Source: Diatrype stigma
Taxonomy: Eukaryota > Ascomycota > Sordariomycetes > Xylariales > Diatrypaceae
Direction: 5' to 3'
DNA length: 64,000 nucleotides
Assembly (NCBI GenBank): GCA_022225965.2
Contig: JAKJXP020000065.1
Location: 8,660-72,659, forward strand
Every line of letters starts with the position of its first letter. Within the stretch, counting starts at the first letter, position 1. Positions 21,902-34,066 of this stretch are shown one piece after another. The position numbers and the translations under genes were made by a program. The notes under the pieces were generated by a model. It worked only from the letters and a program-made list of their open reading frames with translations, made no database searches and was not told the origin of the DNA.

Positions 21902-24625
21902 TCAAGGCGTCGTCATCGGCGCCGACATCTCGTCATGGTCGTAGTCGATGCGCATCTTGGCGAAGATGGCGCTGATCTCCCGGACGCTCTCGGTCTGGTC
22001 GGAGACGGGGTTGGCGTTGCGCTCGTCGGCGAAGGCGCGGATGTCGCGGAGCGAGGGACTCAGCCCTTCCCCGTTGGGCAGCCACCATTCCACGCACGAC
22101 GGTTCGCGGAACAGCTCGGCCATGCGCTCTCGCATTGTGAGGGAGAAGGTGTACCTGTTTTACGGGGACAGCGAGGGAAAAGGGTCCTAGTGTCAGCATA
22201 GGTCCGCAGCAATGTAGTGAGGGTACAAATAAAGGGGCTTGTGAATGCAAATCGAATCGAGTCAGATGAACGAGCGTGAGTATGAGCGAGCAAATGGACC
22301 CGGTAGACGTTGGCGGAGCGCGCTTTGTCTTTAGACCATCCCTTTTTGGGGTCTGCGCACTTGTCTAGGAGTTGATCTCTCTTTCGGGCTGAACTACACC
22401 ATATAGGCACCGTCACTCGCCCTATACCCGCGATCGATTGACAAAGCCTATGTATCCAAGCAAATTTCACGGAAAACAGCTGTTCTGCCGGGCATGAACA
22501 GCAAAAAGCGGGTAGCATCGGATTTGAAGGAAAAGGGGGTGACCAGTAACTCACCCTTGACTCTCGATCAACGCGTACTTCCTCCTGATCCACATATGAT
22601 GTCGACTATCGCGCGGAACGAACAGGGTCGCCATCGCCAGGCACGGCTGGATCGGCAACAGAGCGCCCTTGGGTGTTCCCGGCCACCTTTCCACTGTCTC
22701 GAAGATCTCGCAGATGGTCATGGCGTGGTTCTTCAGCTCCTCGGAGGGCTCCTGCTGCAGCGTCATGGCCTCTTGGCTCTTGTGCATCAAGATCAGGGAG
22801 TTCCACTCGGCCAGCAGGATGGTCATCCGGAACAGAGGATGGTCGTAGAGCCATCCAGACCTGTACGGGTCGACCACGTTGTCGCCGTCGCTGTCGGCGT
22901 CCTTTTGGTGCCGCCGGTACCCGAAGTCTTTGATCAGGAATTTGGGATCCGTCACGGCCGGGTCGAGGTTTTTCTTCCACTCGTGGAGCTGGTTCGTGAG
23001 GCGGGTGTACTCGGCCGAGAATCTGTCGCCGGATATCTCGCCACGACCCCCTTGGGCGAAGAGGACGGACATGTCCATGGAGAGCAGGCGGAGCGAGGAG
23101 GCATGGAACTCCATCTTCCAAACCAGCTCGTTTGGGAATTTCGCACTCTGCGACTCGCTGAACTGCACCACCGTGGAAAGCCACTCCCGGGACAGCGTCG
23201 CCTCGAAGCCTGCCATCATGCCCACGGAGATGTCGAAACGCGAGTACCAAGTCAACATTATCCGGCTGACGGACGTCTGCATGATGGTCTGGGGCGTGAG
23301 GAGCTGGGTGAGAATCTTGAAGGCGGCCCGCTGATGTCCCATGAGGTTGACCCAGTCCCCGAGATATTCCTTGTCACTAAGTTAGTCGATATTCGCACCA
23401 TCCGGGCAGCTTCATGTTGACAAGTTGTTTTGTTTACCTCAATGGTGGCGAGTTGTAAGATAGTCATTAGCGTCGCAATGCTCTGCCTCTCTCGCTTCCT
23501 AAACGATTCGAGCAGCAACGTGACGCTTCGGTTGTAGTATTGCAAGAAATCTTGGATCTTGCCGTTGGGATCCCGAACCGTGTGGTGATACGCGCCGAAT
23601 CCTACAACAGCATGCAGCAAAGCATCGTTGCCGCTTTGAACGGCTATGGTAGGCAAAGTTTTTGGGAAGAACTCTTCCGGGTCGTCGCCCATTAAGTAGT
23701 GGTAGACGTTGATATTGTTGCAGAAATACTCTAGGTAGAACTGGAGGTCTGGCGGAAGATGCGTCCAGTCTGGTCGAGTGCTGCTGGGTTGAAGCAGTGC
23801 GTCGGGGGTTTGGAAGTACGCGGTATAGCTGGCTGTAGTGCTTGTAGACATAGACGGCGAGGCGCTCTTGGCTCCTTCCAGGGATGGCGTCTCCGAGTCC
23901 CCACGGCTATAGTCTTGAGAGTCATAGGACACGGCGGTGCTATTCGTTTGTGAGCGGCTCAAAGACTTTCCCGGCGCGGTCGTCGTCGACTGGTTTCGCC
24001 GTTCTTGGTCAGGGGTAGATTCCAACTTCCTGTCCCCCTCGGCTCCTTCCTCCGCCTCGTCCTGTGATGAAATCGGGCTCCCCCCGCCACTCACAGATGA
24101 CTCTTTCAACGGAGACGGGCCGGCTGAGTTCTTCGAGTTCGGTGGCTCGGGATATACACAATCTCTCTTACCTTTCCGACACCCTGAAAACCATTAGTGC
24201 ATTCTTAGCTAGTTGGGAGAGAATATCCTTACGTTCACAGACAGGGCGCGTTTCGTCACACTGGTTTTCTAATTAGTATTCTCATGGTTATACCCATGCG
24301 GGGCGGGGTTACTCACCTTCACTCTTCGGCTTCGACAGGTGTAGCAGCCGGATCTTGTTCTGCGATGTTTGACATGATCCATCCCAGGGATCGACTTTTT
24401 CCTACTTCGACTGCTTTGCGATTTGGGGGTCTGGAACATCGCGGGATCAGGAAAACCAGTGAAGTAGCCTAGACTCTGAAAAGGGTTCGCCATGTGAGGC
24501 CCGGCATCTCCATGATGCGATCCTGGAGTATTTAAGGGTTGAATAGGGGCCTGCTCAGTATTTGCCTGCCGTGCATCCCTGTGTTCCCCGGCAAAGGGCA
24601 GGTATTGTTGATAGTAGCCACTCAT
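21902..24625 (-). CDS. Zn2Cys6 fungal transcription factor
   Basis: Minus-strand exons 24317-24625, 24233-24260, 23438-24183, 22555-23369 and 21902-22154 give about 716 aa. The binuclear zinc cluster has Cys at about 94, 97, 104, 111, 114 and 121 (CYTC...CDETRPVCERC...C) within a basic region starting KHRRTRSG; it would bind DNA in the nucleus. The cluster is split over three exons, the middle one only 28 nt. A Ser/Pro/Thr-rich linker leads to a helical regulatory domain resembling the fungal-specific type 2 transcription factor domain (for example LPPDLQFYLEYF, EYLGDWVNLMGHQ). Architecture is like Upc2-type regulators, but I cannot assign target genes. Introns are 56, 49, 68 and 400 nt; the last is unusually long, and both its sites keep the frame (ESQG to YTFSL). 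The short fourth-exon acceptor is AAG. Confidence 0.9.
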
Positions 24626-27600
24626 TTGGCAGGTCTGTTAAAAGTACGCAAATGATGATGGTCGTTCAATTTTGGTGAATTTCGTCTCGTTGTTGCTTGG
24701 TATACTTTGGATCGTTCGCAAGTCCATCCGCCAGTCATTTGGTCCGAATTCTCTTGTTGAGTAAGTGAATTGACCACGGATAGTTCATGGGTATATTGTT
24801 GAAGCGGAGTTGATTCCTGGTGCGCAGGTCACTATCGCCGAGTGGTCCTTGAATATTCGCCTTCGTCACTGTAATCCCCGCTGTCTAAGTAGTCGGATCC
24901 AAGATATTTTTTAGTTATGTATCAGGCCTCAAAAATGTCAAGTGCCTGACTTCAAATTGGACACAAATTTCGGCCAATCGGACCCCTTATGTGCGACTTT
25001 ACCAGGCCCTAGTAGGTCAGTATGGCATATGTCGTCAAAGACGCCCCTATAACTTGTGGGGAGCCCAGCCGTTTCTACTTCTCCCTTACGTAGGAGCTCT
25101 AAATAGAGAACAGAAACACCGAAATTGAGGATCGACGCATAAACACCCGTATCTTTATGATGGCGATGGCACTGAAAGCTGCCAAGTACAGTGTGATTCG
25201 TTGCTGGCTTGGTGATTAATCTAGAGCCTGAAGGAAAACACTGAAACGTAACTGAGGGTCTTCTTCGTCGAAGACGGAATCGTTGTGGGGAGGGGGGCTT
25301 TTAGTCCACCCTTGCTCGATGGGCCACCTATCACGAAGAGATGAAGTGGCAGCTCAAGGGGTCAACCGTTACAGCGGGGCCTGTGAGCTGGGTACGGAAG
25401 ACGAGATGCCTCCGAGGGGGTACTTTGACCTATAAGTTCCACCTTTCGGGGGTTACTGAGAAAGCGGAAAAGAATGCTGGACTAACGTCTGCCACCGGTG
25501 ACGGTGACAAAGAACGGGGTGCCACTGAGGGACCGAAGTACTGCATACATAGGGGGTTTCCTTGCTAGGGTAGCGTACCAGGACCAGGTAGATGATGTGG
25601 GTGCTGGGTATGGCTATGGCGATCGAGGGTGCGAGGGGTATTGGACCTATGATGTATGGTGCCGCTGGCTCTGGTTGCTCCTGATTCGATGTTCGCGCTT
25701 AGAAATCTCGCTCCAGCCAAGCAGCGAGCGCTAAAGGTGTAGATCGAATAGGCTGGGATGCCGAAGTGGTGGGTAACCCGGAAACTACTCCACGATTGTA
25801 TGAATAGTGAAGCTGAGAATATGCGAGACACAAGGCTGGCCAGGACGGGGAGATGGAATGAACATCAAAAAGAGGCGTGAAGTAGCGTGAGATATGTTGA
25901 TGATGGTGGTAGTGATTGGGTGTGTCCGAAGTTGTGAGTGCCGGGGTAGGCTTTGTTCCGATTCGAAACGCGGGAGAACAAGTTCGAAAGATGTATGATA
26001 CTTTCCACGGAGGCCACGCGGTGTATATTTTGCTTACAACGCTACGTAGTAGATCTGCGAGCCCTGGATGTCAAACTGACAAGGTCCACGATACGTAGGT
26101 ATCGTTGGCTGGTTCACAGTCTAAGCAAGAGGACCCCTTACTACAATGAAGGGCCTGGGTCGGAGCCGGCGGTAATAAGCAGGCAACACTGCAAATGCCC
26201 AGGTTAAGAGGCAGCCATTGATACTCGTGGGCTTGTGGGCTTCCTAACTAACCGGGGAGTTCCACTTCGTAGTAATAAGTTATAGACTCAGCAGGTTGGA
26301 TGCCCCCTCATAGGACTTGCTGTGATGCTGCTACAATTGATCGGTCGATGATAGCCTTGTAGTTAGTTACAAGCTGAATAAAAGAGGAAGAGTTGTTTGA
26401 GGAAGATGGCCAAACCCAGTACGATCTGGATGTAGAAGACGCTACCGTCGCAAGTGGTTGTACCCAAGAAGAAGCTTGACAAGGACCCTTGTCCTGGTTA
26501 TAAGAGTACCCAGCGAGCCAAATGGCGGGGGGTAAGTACCAACATGGGGGGGAGGGACTTTGCAAGATCCTGCCGCGTTACCATCCGGATAGATCAGGGG
26601 CGGCTAGGCAGGTAGTAAGACGGGTGTACCTGATTATTTACGACTTTCAATGTGGTCTGTCTAGACCAGGTAACTTATAACACCTGCGATACCAAATAAG
26701 CAGCTAAACAAAGAAGCAATGCTATAGGAAGCCATACCTTGCGAACGAACCATACGATGGGTTCATTCGGTCCTCACTTGACCGACTGCCTTGTGAGATG
26801 GTCCGATCTGTTGGTGAAGCTCGTCGGTCTAGTATTTACGCTAACTAACTATCTCCAGCCCGAAATTCAGGTGGAAGGGTGGTATGAAAACGGTTGTATG
26901 GGATGACCGAACGCTTCTCGGAGCAAACGGGAAGATGGGAGAAGGGGCCCGCTTGAAAGGAAGGCTGAAGAATATAGATAATTGATAATGTAGTTAATTG
27001 TGGATGAGAGACAATCTTGACTGCCTGAGTCCAAAGGCACAACTAAAGGGTCAGTGCTTCGACCGGGCCCTGCTATGCTGTGTACTTGTACCTGACTACA
27101 TAGTTGCATGGCTTATGGGTTGGTCGCGTTCTGGAATACCAACTACTACTTCGACTGCAAGACATAGTAGCAAATTATAATGTGCCCCTCGGGAAGCTAC
27201 ATTAGGACAAGATTGATTAAGTACTATACTAACTAGGCTGCTATACTACTATTAGAGCCATGCATGAAATTCCAGCGCCTGACCTCATCCCACCGTATCC
27301 CTGCGTGAACCTACTAGATGCTGTGCCAGCGGCCAGGGAATTGGTAGCTTGAAGGCTTGGAACTTCCAAGGCTCCAGGCTGGAAGCCCACGGAACAAAAG
27401 CACAGGCGGGATCTTTGCTTCGTACTACCTAGTATATACAATATATAGAACTCATGTGCATCTCATCGTGCCCGTGTCGTCTCCCCGAACCCGAGCTGGT
27501 GGGATGGGTTAGCATGTACATGGATTGTCCCTTATTTAGTACCTACTGCAGTACGCTATAACCAACTTGCTAACGTCTGCATATAACCACTAAATCTACC

Positions 27601-30600
27601 TTGCCGACATACCTGCTGTATGGTGCCTAGTGTATTACCTATAATCCGGTCGAAGCCAAGGCGGGGATATAAATTGCTCTAGCCAGATAGTCTGCGTAGG
27701 TAGTTCACATGTGGTTCCTATGTATGCTTTCGTACCACGATATGTATTCAATAGACGATCCACCAAATGCATCTTCTAGGCATGTTCATGTCCATCTGGT
27801 GAACGGTCTGTATAGAGATCGCTAGCAAACCTTCGGATTGAGGGGCCGAGACGTTAGACCCATCAATAGCCAATAACCTGAGACATTGCAATGTAATTTT
27901 GTACTATGGTAAGCACTGCCAAGTTCACTGCCAAGTTACCAAATAAAGCATGTTTGACTAGGAGCTCGGAGAATATCAAAACACAGTTGGAGATGGTACA
28001 TAGTTACGCGGCAACTTACGCCCTGACTCCTTTGTTTCTTCCTTGGTCTTTTCCCTGAGTACAACATACATAGTACGATCGTGTCAGGAGGCGTGGGTAT
28101 GCATAGAGTATATTATGATAACAATATAGATATATATCTACTAAGGGCATGGGTCCGCCGAGAAGGGGCTTTCAGATGGCTCTTACATCAAAACGAGCCG
28201 TCGAATTACTCGTGAGTTCGTGCTTGGCTCGTTAGTTGGTGTTTTGAGTTGCCATGCCGGCGGATCGCTAGTTCCACAGCTCAGGAAAATTATCGGCCAA
28301 AGCATCATCATCGAACTTGACTCTTAGCTCCCGTGATTGGAAACACGACAACGAAATTTCAATCTGCCAGCTTCAGGTATTGCCAGATCGCGCAGGTAGC
28401 CGCCCCAGCAAAATTACTAGTTAGTAGTTAACTATGTGGGATTCCACGAAGGGGTACCGGCGAGGGGTACTTCGTAGATCCCTGTATAGTGTAAGCTGCG
28501 GCCAGGTTAGGGCTGCTCCAGCCGGTCGGATGCGCTGGGATACTTTTCTGAGAACTACATGTAGTTATGGAACTATGCCTATGCGTAGTTACATACATAG
28601 TACGTAGTACAGTAATATGTCAATAGGGGCACGTGATGAACTTGGGCCCAGAACGCGCGAACCATAGCACCATTGCGGTTTGATACTACTGTAATCATGG
28701 TTGTATCAGGCAATACGTGTATACGTGTATACGAGTTACGAGCTACGACCTATGAGGATATGGGGCCGTACGGCGTTGTCATGGAATGCTCCTCATCCAA
28801 AGAAATGCAATACAGAACACGGCTGCACGGCATGTGACAATGACATCGAAAGATCACCAGGCACTTCATCATTAGCCTCCCTGCCTCCCTGACGTGCCTG
28901 ACTCACGAAAATCGAGGCTGACCACCCGGACATGAAGGCGCCTCTAACTGGGACCAGGCAGATCACGGCTGTCCACATCACGTTAATCTTATAGCAATAG
29001 ATGCCTATATATTGTCACACATAGGTACTGCGTAGTTTCACAACATGAATCCCCAGGCCGAATGCATGCGAGCAAGTGGCATCATGGCTTGACATCCTGG
29101 TCATATGCCTCGGTTGTTATAGGATGGACACCCATGCTGTGGGGAAATTGAATAAAGAACTAGTTCGTATCCAGTAACTCTGTACGGCGCTACAGTAGCA
29201 CGAAAAGCCGCAGGCTTCATCCGTTGACCACACCCTACAAGTCGGCAGCTATGTAGTGAAGATCAAATTGCAAAGTGTACGAAATATGCCGGCTCTTCCA
29301 ATAGGATGGACGCCTGGGAGGCGTTGGAGTTGACATATTCGTAAGTCGTAAGCTACAGCAAACGTCTTGAAGAGGCAGAAGCGGAACGCATACGCTCAGC
29401 TCCTGTTATTACTATTAGGCACTGTTCATAGTGCAGGTTTCAACAAGGCATGTAGGTCGAGTTATCCCCCTCTGAAGCCCAGTTTTAAGTAGTTGACATG
29501 GCTGAAGGGTACTTTCCAGCTTACTTCTTATGAACGCTGATATGAGATGGATCATTCTTGAGGTTCTTAGATGTAAACGCTGCCTGGCTAGCAAGAATGT
29601 AAGTGCTAGGGTTGCCGCATGCCCTATATGTGGAGGCAAGTAGGCGTAATATTTGTCACGGATGAAAACCAAACACCACAGGTCTTGATCTCCCAATCAG
29701 CAACAACCATCAACGGAATATGCAGCAGCCAAGGACTTTTCCAAAGTGAAGAGTTATGCGTCACATTAGTCGTATAGGTTAGGAGTTAATAAGAATGTAA
29801 ACACAAGGTGTGACTATAAAGTAAGATCAGTGTTCTTTTTTTCTTCCAAGGCCTTGGTACAGAATCTCATAAGCCAACAACTGAAATATCCACAGTGAAT
29901 CTATACATATCAGAAACATCATAAATCCAAAACAGGCCTGGAATACTATGTCTTCAATGGCGAGGTAAGCTACTTCGGGTAACAACTGACTAAAAGAGTT
30001 TGGTATGTGAAAACCCCAGAACGCATTTGTTCTTCGAGAAGCGGACCGAAGACAATGACTTCGAAATCTTACCCATTACTACAATCAAGTGCAACCATCC
30101 CTTTCTATGTATCACATCGCAGAGCAGGTCGATGCGGCAGGTCCGCACGTGGAACTGCTAGAACGGGCGGGAAATGCCGCAAGTGGAGTATAAGCAGCCA
30201 GGATCAAATATTATATAGCTAGTGTATGGTAGTTATGGCATACATAGGAGACTCACTCACATAAGTACGAAGTACATACAGTTGGATTTAGACTACGATA
30301 TTAGTGATGTCTAGGCTCACCGTTAGGATCAACTTTGACTTTATACGAAGTACGTACAGCCGTATTGTAACTTTTCATGAGTCGGCCGCGTCCCGACGCG
30401 GGAGTTCAGGCAGAGCCCCGGAGCAAAGTCACAGTCCGATATCCTCATACCATCCCGAAATCCTAGAGTCCCTAGTGTGCAAGTATGAGGTGGCAGTGCC
30501 ATGAATATCACGATCTTCGTCATTTCCGTATTTACATGCGTAGCCCGGTATGCAGGTATGTATAATTGAGTCGGACTAATAAGTCACGGAATCGGTGAAC

Positions 30601-30733
30601 TTAGGTAGATACATGTGCATTTCATCTGCTCCCGATGCTTACCTAGGTATTCGTTCGTCACCGTAACTACATACCTACTTAGTCATGAGGCTTATGCCAC
30701 CGTAAATCCCTGCATTTGCACATACCTATACCT

Positions 30734-30781
30734 AGGTATGATCTATATCAGGTATGATTTATATCAGGTATGATCTCTATG
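30734..30781. repeat. 16-bp tandem repeat, three copies
   Basis: Three adjacent copies of AGGTATGATCTATATC start at 30734, 30750 and 30766. The second differs at one base and the third in its last bases. The function is unknown; it may be a simple slippage or recombination product. Confidence 0.85.
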
Positions 30782-31264
30782 TAGGTAGTAGGTACTAAGT
30801 ATGCTCAGTTCCAGGCTATATGTGAAGCCTCTATTTCTCAAAGGCACGTAGCACTGCTACGCCATTCCATGCAAGGCACTCAAGATACACACAAGATGTG
30901 TAAATTGCCTAGTTACTTTGTGGTCTCAACGGGCCACCTTGGCAATAATCCCTGTTGGCATGCCTTAATGACGACGAGTGTGACGCTGATATATTATATT
31001 GATATCTGTGAGCCAGAGAAGAGCTGTTCAGAACCACGTAATTCCGTAAATCCTTGAAGTCACTAAATAGTCAAGCGCTTCAGACGAATTTTGTATTCTG
31101 TCATAAGCGCCTTTCAAGTTCCAACCTTAACAAGTATAGTTGAACAAGCTTCCAATAGTAAGAGACGGCAACCCAGGATCCGGATCACCCCACCAGCACT
31201 AGAGCGCGCTACTTACAGTACCTAAACGCACGAACGATATCCCCGAGGGAGTTTATGATAAAGC

Positions 31265-31336
31265 GAAGCTTTATTTTTTTTGTTCTGTAGAATACTACTA
31301 GTAGTGTTCTAAAAGAACAAAAAAAATAAAGTAAGC
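31265..31336. repeat. near-perfect 70-bp palindrome
   Basis: The centre of symmetry lies between 31299 and 31300 (ACTACT / AGTAGT). Each arm contains GTTCT or AGAAC next to an eight-base T or A run and TTTATT/AATAAA, ending in AAGCTT at the outside. Arms match over roughly 30 positions with a few mismatches and small offsets. It could be a foldback or MITE relic, or a strong hairpin. It sits in a gene-free region, so a role as a gene terminator is unlikely. Confidence 0.85.
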
Positions 31337-34066
31337 TTATTGAAATCAACAATACGGGCTCAAAATCGACGCTAGCAACGCGCTAAATCTGGCAAAAAAT
31401 CACATTGGTCAGAATCATAAAGAAGTGGCTCCGAAGTAGCATTCTAACGATTCCTAATAGCTTCACATTCGAATAAAATCGTCACGATGACAGGAAATCG
31501 TCAATATCTTGCATTCTAAATAAATTAACGTACAGATTAACCCGTGCATCTATTTTGCAGCATCTCAAACCGTCCAGAATTGATGCTTTTGGGTGGTGAC
31601 AATTTGGCGCTACTATTCGGTTGCGACGTATATATGAAGTTGGCTAGTGCTGTAGTTGTTTTTCCTTCTTTTCCTTACGCGTCACGCTTTTCCTACTTCT
31701 TTTCTTCTTTCCCTCCGCAACCCCCCCCCCCCCCCCCCCCTCCTTTATACCTATTCGACGGCGCTGCCCATACCTGCTTCCGTACGTACCCCTATAACTG
31801 CACCTCCCATGTAGCCTAAATATAAATCACGTAAGTGATTTTCACCGTATCCATTAAACAAATTTAGCGGGCGACGAGGGACGAGGGAAGCTTCGCTAAT
31901 TTGAGGGAAGAATGAGCTATCAGGAGTACTACTTACATAGGTATGTAGCACGTACATAGTTACAGGATGATCGTAACGACATCCATAGGCGGACCTTCAT
32001 AAGCATGTAACTGACTAGTAGCTCTTGTTACTACTAGTAAGAAGGCCAAAGATGTCCCGGTCATGCTTCGAAGCTCCAGCCATAGTTCGACGCCATACCC
32101 TACTATCACGCACCGGCACAGCTCCCTCATACCGTAGTTAGCTGGGTTCCCGGTTTCGAAGATGTGAGCTTTTGGCATCCGCATCTCCGTCTAGGGCGGT
32201 CCGTGAGCGGCCAGAAATAGCAACGAGATGGGCGTAACTATGCAGCTATAGCCTATCTGCCTATATCACGATCGACTATAAATCAACGTCCGAGGGCCAC
32301 CACTGCCCCGCGGGAAGATATTGGGCATGCCCGAGTACACCAACTGGGGTATGGCATATTCGTTCCGATATCTCCGAACATGACATGGGGTTTTTTATCT
32401 TGACATTGGTGAAGTCGGGCGAATCCTGCATACATGCATGTGGCCTTGTAGTATTGAGTTAGAGAGCATTCCCCAGCTTCCCATCACGGCCCGTTATTGG
32501 CGGACTGGCTGTTCAGCTTCACCGCTGGCTGGCTCTTGCTGATGGATGACTCGATCAATGGACAATGCCCCTTGGCCTTTACGGGGGTCCCTTGCTTGGG
32601 GTCTTTGACCCTTGGACGCCCATCTTCTCTCGGCCGACAAAGTACTGCAGTCAATGCGCCTGCGTACTACCTATGTACTGACTACGCCTGACTACCCATA
32701 ACTATCATGTATGTATGCACCTCCTACCGTAACTAAACTAGGTTCTGTAGGGCTCTGCAGCGATTTCTCGCCGGACCTTAAGCTCAATCGGCAATCTATT
32801 ACCCAAGCGGGAAACCATTCGGCGACCAGGTATAAGAGAATCGGGGAGACGGATCATCGCCTTTTATCATCCATGAGTTGGCGTAGTAGTTGAGTCGAGG
32901 ATTTCCGAGAGCCGCAGTTGGCGGCCACCCCTTGGCGCCGTTGATATTGGCGTGGACTAGGTATGTAGTTATAAACCCAGCTGCTTGCTTTTTCATGGGC
33001 TTCAGGCCAGCGAGGCGGTTGTCGGGGTTCGGAACAGTTATTCTCACGAGTCTTAACGCCGCAACAAACTGCAGATTTTTCTTTGCCCCGTTTGTAAAAT
33101 CCGTATGTAGATAGATAAGGAGGTAGGAAAGGTTGCTAATTAGGCATATACCTCCGTCCATCTCGTATCCCGTACGAATGATGTCCAGAATGATACGATC
33201 GATAGTTATTGCGATCTGATATGTCGTCACAAATGATACGGAAATTAGACTTTCACGATGAGCAGGGTATCTGTTCATCAATCTGAAACGTCTAACAGCT
33301 AGTTGCCCGTGTGATGCTGTAGCTGATCAATCTCGAAAAATACCTAACTCGGTATAATCTGAGTCTTGTTGTCAACTACATGCCTATAACGTCAATCACG
33401 TCAGTAACCAACAGCACGCAGAACAAACAGCAACTTTCCGAAAAGGGGTTAGGGGACAATGCGGCTCCTGTGACTGATATTGCATGAATGCTGTAAACTG
33501 TCATTATCGATGGGCTTGAGATCTACTTATTTCTACTACCTAGTCTATGTAGTCCGCATCCCAAAAGATCCTTGCTCTTCCACATGGCACAACCACCACC
33601 ACCATACTTACTCCAACTGGGAAATGTAGAATCGCCAACGCCCGCTGAATCATCCAAAGGTATTTCACCCAGAGAATACAGGAAGAATGTCAGGCTGTTG
33701 TCTAAGATTAGGGAAAGTAAACGGTTAATAAATGCCTATGATCATAATATCCTGTACCATAGTACATAGTTGGACACCTTAGATCGGTTAATTGCACATT
33801 TTCAAGTCATTACGGGATAAGCACGTGATCATACATTAGTTATATCATCTCATAGCTCAGGTTCCAAGCTTCAGTTTCACCCCAGAAAGACGATACGTAC
33901 GAGGGAATATGGACAGACAGCATCTAAACGGTAACATGGAGTCAGCAACGTAGACCCAATTGTTTATATAACTTACCTTTTTAAGTATCTCCTCTTTTTG
34001 CTTTCTTTTCTGCCTTCCCCATTCGGATAGACAGCCCCCGGAAGGGCCGTTAAAAAAGCCGCCAAG

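Larger units (their letters stand above)
24626..34066. other. 9.4-kb stretch without a supportable gene
   Basis: No frame exceeds about 160 codons (32799-33281, minus), none resembles a family I know, and I could not join neighbouring frames into a spliced gene. Base composition looks closer to even than in the coding blocks, without the extreme AT bias of heavily RIP-mutated DNA. Visible structure: a 16-bp triple tandem repeat (30734-30781), a roughly 70-bp palindrome (about 31265-31336), a 20-base C run (31721-31740) and scattered TACCTA motifs. The first few hundred bases are the upstream region of the Zn2Cys6 gene, and the last few hundred that of the MOSC gene. Confidence 0.6.

Noticed and set aside
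22494..23420. 308-codon plus-strand open frame
   Set aside because: It lies wholly opposite the Zn2Cys6 gene, whose minus-strand exons have clear family similarity and splice sites; the plus-strand frame has neither.
32799..33281. 160-codon minus-strand frame in the gene desert
   Set aside because: It is the longest frame there, but its composition is unremarkable, it has no domain, and it has no splice or start context that would raise it above chance.
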